Below are positions 61,288 to 64,000 of a DNA stretch of 64,000 nucleotides, piece after piece (the stretch's first letter is position 1; every line of letters starts with the position of its first letter). Source of the DNA: Bradyrhizobium sp. AUGA SZCCT0176 (GTDB lineage: Bacteria > Pseudomonadota > Alphaproteobacteria > Rhizobiales > Xanthobacteraceae); assembly GCF_018130145.1 (NCBI RefSeq), contig NZ_JAFCMB010000001.1:124001-188000 (forward strand). The letters run 5' to 3'. The notes under the pieces were generated by a model. It did no database searches and was not told the DNA's origin. It saw only the letters and a list, made by a program, of their open reading frames with translations. The translations under genes and the position numbers were made by a program.

Positions 61288-61407
61288 CATTGCCGGGCAT
61301 AGCCGTCCGAAGGACGGCGTCGCTTCCGCTCGCCTATGACCCGGCAATCCATCACTTTTCAAAAATTCACTTTGTAGATGGATGCGCGGGTCAAGCCCGC
61401 GCATGAC
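61288..61407. repeat. intergenic palindromic repeat, family A (copy 3)
   Basis: Arms TTGCCGGGCATAG and GTCAAGCCCGCGCATGAC enclose the core GACGGCGTCGCTTCCGCTCG found in copies 1 and 2. It lies between the converging GGDEF and topoisomerase genes. Confidence 0.85.
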
Positions 61408-61416
61408 AAGCGGAAA

Positions 61417-62598
61417 TTACGCCGCAGCAGCCGCCGTCACGACCTGCGCCAACAGCGCTTCGCGCTTCGACTGCGAGCGGTAGCCCTTCATTGTCGCGGC
61501 AAAGCGTTCGAGGATGCCGTCCTCGAAGGCGGTGACGATGGTGTCGTGGACGTAGCTCTTGCGGCAGATCGCGGGGGTATTCGACAGTTCGTCGGCAGCC
61601 GCCCGAACCGCCTCCAGCACCTGCTTCTTGCGGCCACGGGCGCTGGCTGCCGGCGAAATCCGCGACAGCGATTCCAGCACCACGGCCGAGGCCATCAAAG
61701 TGCGAAAATCCTTCAGCGAAATCTTGATGCCGGCGATCTCGCGCAGGAACCCGTTCACCGTCGTGGTCGAGACGGTACGCACGGTGCCGGAATTGTCGCG
61801 ATACTGGAACATGCGCTTGCCCGGCACGCCGCGCAGGATGCCGATCGCGCGCACCAGCTTGGCCGCGTCGCATTCCTTGCGCACGGCCTTGCCGCCCTTG
61901 GCCTTGAAGGTCAGGACCAGATTGTCGTCTTCCAGCGTGACGTTGGACTTCAGCAGCGTGGTGGCGCCGCGGGTGCCGTTCAATCGCGCGTAGGATTCAT
62001 TGCCCGGCCGGATCGCGGTGCGCGCGATCAGTTCGATCACCGCCGAGAGCGCGAACTCGCGCGTCGGCTCGTCGCCGGACAGATGCATCGAGACGTTGCG
62101 GCGGATCTTCGGCAAGGCCGCGACCAGGCGCGCAAGGCGATGGGCCTTGCGCTGCTCGCGGACCTTTTCCCAATCGGCGTGGTAGCGGTATTGCAGCCGG
62201 CCGGCGGCGTCGACGCCGACCGCCTGCAGGTGCGAGGTCGGATCGGGCGAATAACGCACCTGCTGATAGGCCGGCGGCACCGCCATCGAGTTCAGGCGCC
62301 GGATGGTACCGGCGTGGCGTATCGCCGTGCCGTTGGCGCGAACAAATGAATAGTTCTTGCCACGCTTGATGCGGCGGATCGTCAGCTCGTTCTGGTCGCC
62401 GAGCTTGAGGCCGAGTTCCTGCGCCAGCGACTCGACCGTAATCTTCGGCTCATGCTTGGCGAGCTTTTCCTTCGGCGAGGGGATTTTGGCGGGCGCCTTC
62501 AGCGGCGTTTTCGGCAACTGGCCAAGCGCTTCTGCCAAAGCGACGGCAGGATCAGCGGAATTGGGCCGCGTAGCCTCGAAATTCACCTGATCCATCAT
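61417..62598 (-). CDS. DNA topoisomerase IB
   Basis: A 393-residue enzyme relaxing supercoils through a 3'-phosphotyrosine link. The bacterial/poxvirus-type family is marked by the N-terminal domain (NELTIRRIKRGKNYSFVRAN), the catalytic IRPGNESYARLNGTRGATTLL (Arg) region and ISLKDFRTLMASAVV, then Tyr in the motif AICRKSYVHDTIV. All required residues appear present. The first 60 residues are a polar leader absent in short relatives. A start at 62595 is equally possible. Topoisomerase IB is scattered across bacteria and probably non-essential. Confidence 0.93.
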   Translation of the reverse strand: MMDQVNFEATRPNSADPAVALAEALGQLPKTPLKAPAKIPSPKEKLAKHEPKITVESLAQELGLKLGDQNELTIRRIKRGKNYSFVRANGTAIRHAGTIRRLNSMAVPPAYQQVRYSPDPTSHLQAVGVDAAGRLQYRYHADWEKVREQRKAHRLARLVAALPKIRRNVSMHLSGDEPTREFALSAVIELIARTAIRPGNESYARLNGTRGATTLLKSNVTLEDDNLVLTFKAKGGKAVRKECDAAKLVRAIGILRGVPGKRMFQYRDNSGTVRTVSTTTVNGFLREIAGIKISLKDFRTLMASAVVLESLSRISPAASARGRKKQVLEAVRAAADELSNTPAICRKSYVHDTIVTAFEDGILERFAATMKGYRSQSKREALLAQVVTAAAAA

Positions 62599-62970
62599 GA
62601 CCGTCGTTGTCCTGCTCCGCCTGTTCTTCCGGTAATGCCGCTTGCTGCGGCTTGGTTCCGGCGGGGCCCTGTCACCCCGGAAACGCCATTTAGGGGGTAA
62701 CGAACCCCTTTGCGAGTCCCGATTCCGCGATTAACGGTTATTGGATACCGGTCATGGGAGCCATTCGCGCGATAACGTTGATTTTGGGTCGCATCAAAAC
62801 GCGAAAGTGATGGCCGGACCGGGCCGGCCGGGCCGTCCGGAAGCGCGGGAACCGACCAAGGTCGCAGATGTTTCCGCCTTGTCCGGGCCCCCTGCGACGC
62901 CTAATCATCGTAATAATCAAGACGGCTTGCGACCGCTTACGGGTAGGGCTCGCAATCAGCGGAGGGGAAG
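62599..62970. other. 372-bp divergent intergenic region (topoisomerase IB / acs)
   Basis: It holds the promoters for both genes. The last 40 bp before acs carry GGAGGGGAAG as ribosome site. I see no additional gene. Short GGCCGG-type inverted repeats near 62812-62840 are too weak to call. Confidence 0.5.
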
Positions 62971-64000
62971 ATGTCCGAGAAGATTTACGACGTGTCGGCA
63001 GACTGGTCGAAGCGCGCTTTGATCGACGACGCCAAGTATCGCGAGATGTACGCAAGATCGGTCGCCGACCCCAATGCCTTCTGGGCCGAACAGGGCAAGC
63101 GGATCGGCTGGATCAAGCCGTTCCACAAGGTCGAGAACGCCTCCTTCGCTCCCGGCAATATTTCGATCAAATGGTTCGAGGACGGTGTCCTGAACGTCGC
63201 CTGGAACTGCATCGACCGCCATCTCGACAAGCGCGGCGACCAGACCGCGATCATCTGGGAGGGCGACGATCCCAATGAGTCCAAACACATCACCTACCGC
63301 CAGCTGCACGACGAAGTCTGCAAGATGGCCAACATCCTGCGCACCAGGAACGTCAAGAAGGGCGACCGCGTCACCATCTACCTGCCGATGATCCCGGAAG
63401 CGGCGTATGCGATGCTGGCCTGCGCGCGGATCGGCGCCATTCATTCGGTGGTGTTCGGCGGTTTCTCGCCTGACAGCCTCGCCCAGCGCATCACCGATTG
63501 CCAGTCCAAGGTCGTCATCACCGCCGACGAAGGCCTGCGCGGCGGCAAGAAGGTGCCGCTGAAGGCCAATGTCGATGCCGCGATTGCCAAGAGCGGCGGC
63601 GTCGACTGGGTCGTCGTGGTCAAGCGCACCGGCGGCACTGTGGACATGAACCCTACCCGCGACTTCTGGTATCACGACGCCGCCAAGATGGTGACGACGG
63701 AATGCCCGTGCGAGCCGATGCACGCGGAAGATCCGCTGTTCATCCTCTATACGTCCGGCTCCACCGGCCAACCCAAGGGCGTGCTGCACACTTCGGGCGG
63801 CTATCTCGTCTTCGCGTCGATGACGCATCAATACGTGTTCGACTATCACGACGGCGACATCTACTGGTGCACCGCCGACGTCGGCTGGGTCACCGGCCAC
63901 AGCTACATCCTCTATGGCCCGCTGGCGAACGGCGCGACCACGCTGATGTTCGAAGGCGTGCCGAACTATCCGGACAATTCGCGGTTCTGGAACGTCATCG
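62971..64000 (+). CDS. acs: acetyl-coenzyme A synthetase, 5' part
   Basis: The first 343 codons of an AMP-forming acyl-CoA synthetase; the gene continues beyond the window. It converts acetate, CoA and ATP to acetyl-CoA. Motifs: [15 protein letters not shown], the P-loop [20 protein letters not shown] and [15 protein letters not shown]. The start ATG at 62971 follows GGAGGGGAAG, a strong ribosome site. The family is about 650 residues, so about half is missing. Confidence 0.95.
   Translation, partial: MSEKIYDVSADWSKRALIDDAKYREMYARSVADPNAFWAEQGKRIGWIKPFHKVENASFAPGNISIKWFEDGVLNVAWNCIDRHLDKRGDQTAIIWEGDDPNESKHITYRQLHDEVCKMANILRTRNVKKGDRVTIYLPMIPEAAYAMLACARIGAIHSVVFGGFSPDSLAQRITDCQSKVVITADEGLRGGKKVPLKANVDAAIAKSGGVDWVVVVKRTGGTVDMNPTRDFWYHDAAKMVTTECPCEPMHAEDPLFILYTSGSTGQPKGVLHTSGGYLVFASMTHQYVFDYHDGDIYWCTADVGWVTGHSYILYGPLANGATTLMFEGVPNYPDNSRFWNVI

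Noticed and set aside
62739..63055. Short frames in the topoisomerase/acs intergenic region
   Set aside because: No ribosome site or recognisable protein, and they overlap the acs start region.

Overview
The window looks like chromosomal DNA from an alphaproteobacterium of the Bradyrhizobium group. This rests on the high GC content, on gene types and orders familiar from that group (hemD - mitofilin-like - hemY, tsaD - gpsA - EVE, TAXI receptors, IalB-like and OmpA-like envelope proteins), and on several families of short palindromic intergenic repeats of the kind seen throughout Bradyrhizobium genomes. The genus is an inference from these features, not from an alignment. Most of the window is housekeeping and metabolic DNA in short operons. 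No CRISPR array, transposase, integrase, phage module or replication origin is visible.

Layout. 0-13.5 kb: a proline-rich OmpA-family protein, a homocysteine S-methyltransferase family enzyme divergent from a TetR regulator, a periplasmic alkaline phosphatase, argG, a PAP2 phosphatase, rlmN, an IalB-like protein, a dienoyl-CoA-reductase-like SDR and a quinone-oxidoreductase-like enzyme. 13.8-24 kb: a Sel1-like membrane protein, two TAXI-family receptor proteins without TRAP membrane subunits, PhoD, a lone receiver-domain protein, a Crp/Fnr regulator and typA. 24-37 kb: a large membrane alpha/beta hydrolase, an amine oxidase, a compact five-gene minus-strand operon (hydrolase - DUF2269 - SDR/DoxX fusion - DCC thiol oxidoreductase - serine hydrolase), inorganic pyrophosphatase, an M20 peptidase, and yggT-DUF167-folD beside tRNA-Ala(CGC). 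37-49.5 kb: enoyl-CoA hydratase, a glutamine amidotransferase, an SDR, TerB, a class III cyclase, a cytochrome P450, a Tat-exported hydrolase, an MFS exporter, two paralogous small Cys-rich secreted proteins, a polysaccharide deacetylase and a YKDEPR-repeat secreted protein.

49.6-53.1 kb is the odd part. It appears to have lower GC and holds unrecognised genes, a 55-residue peptide with a double-glycine leader, and a relic of integration at tRNA-Thr(CGT). A displaced 40-bp copy of the tRNA 3' end (51144-51183) is fused directly to a 5'-truncated YfhO-like membrane protein gene, and the intact tRNA lies 1.9 kb away at 53010-53085.

53.1-64 kb returns to core genes: hemY, a mitofilin-like protein and hemD on the minus strand, then divergent tsaD, gpsA and an EVE-domain protein, a membrane GGDEF protein, DNA topoisomerase IB and the 5' part of acs, which runs off the end.

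The least explained signals are the tRNA-Thr relic, the orphan GG-leader peptide, the overlapping small membrane ORF upstream of the unknown gene at 49.7-50.6 kb, a perfect 22-bp palindrome upstream of the amidotransferase gene, and a candidate TetR self-operator.
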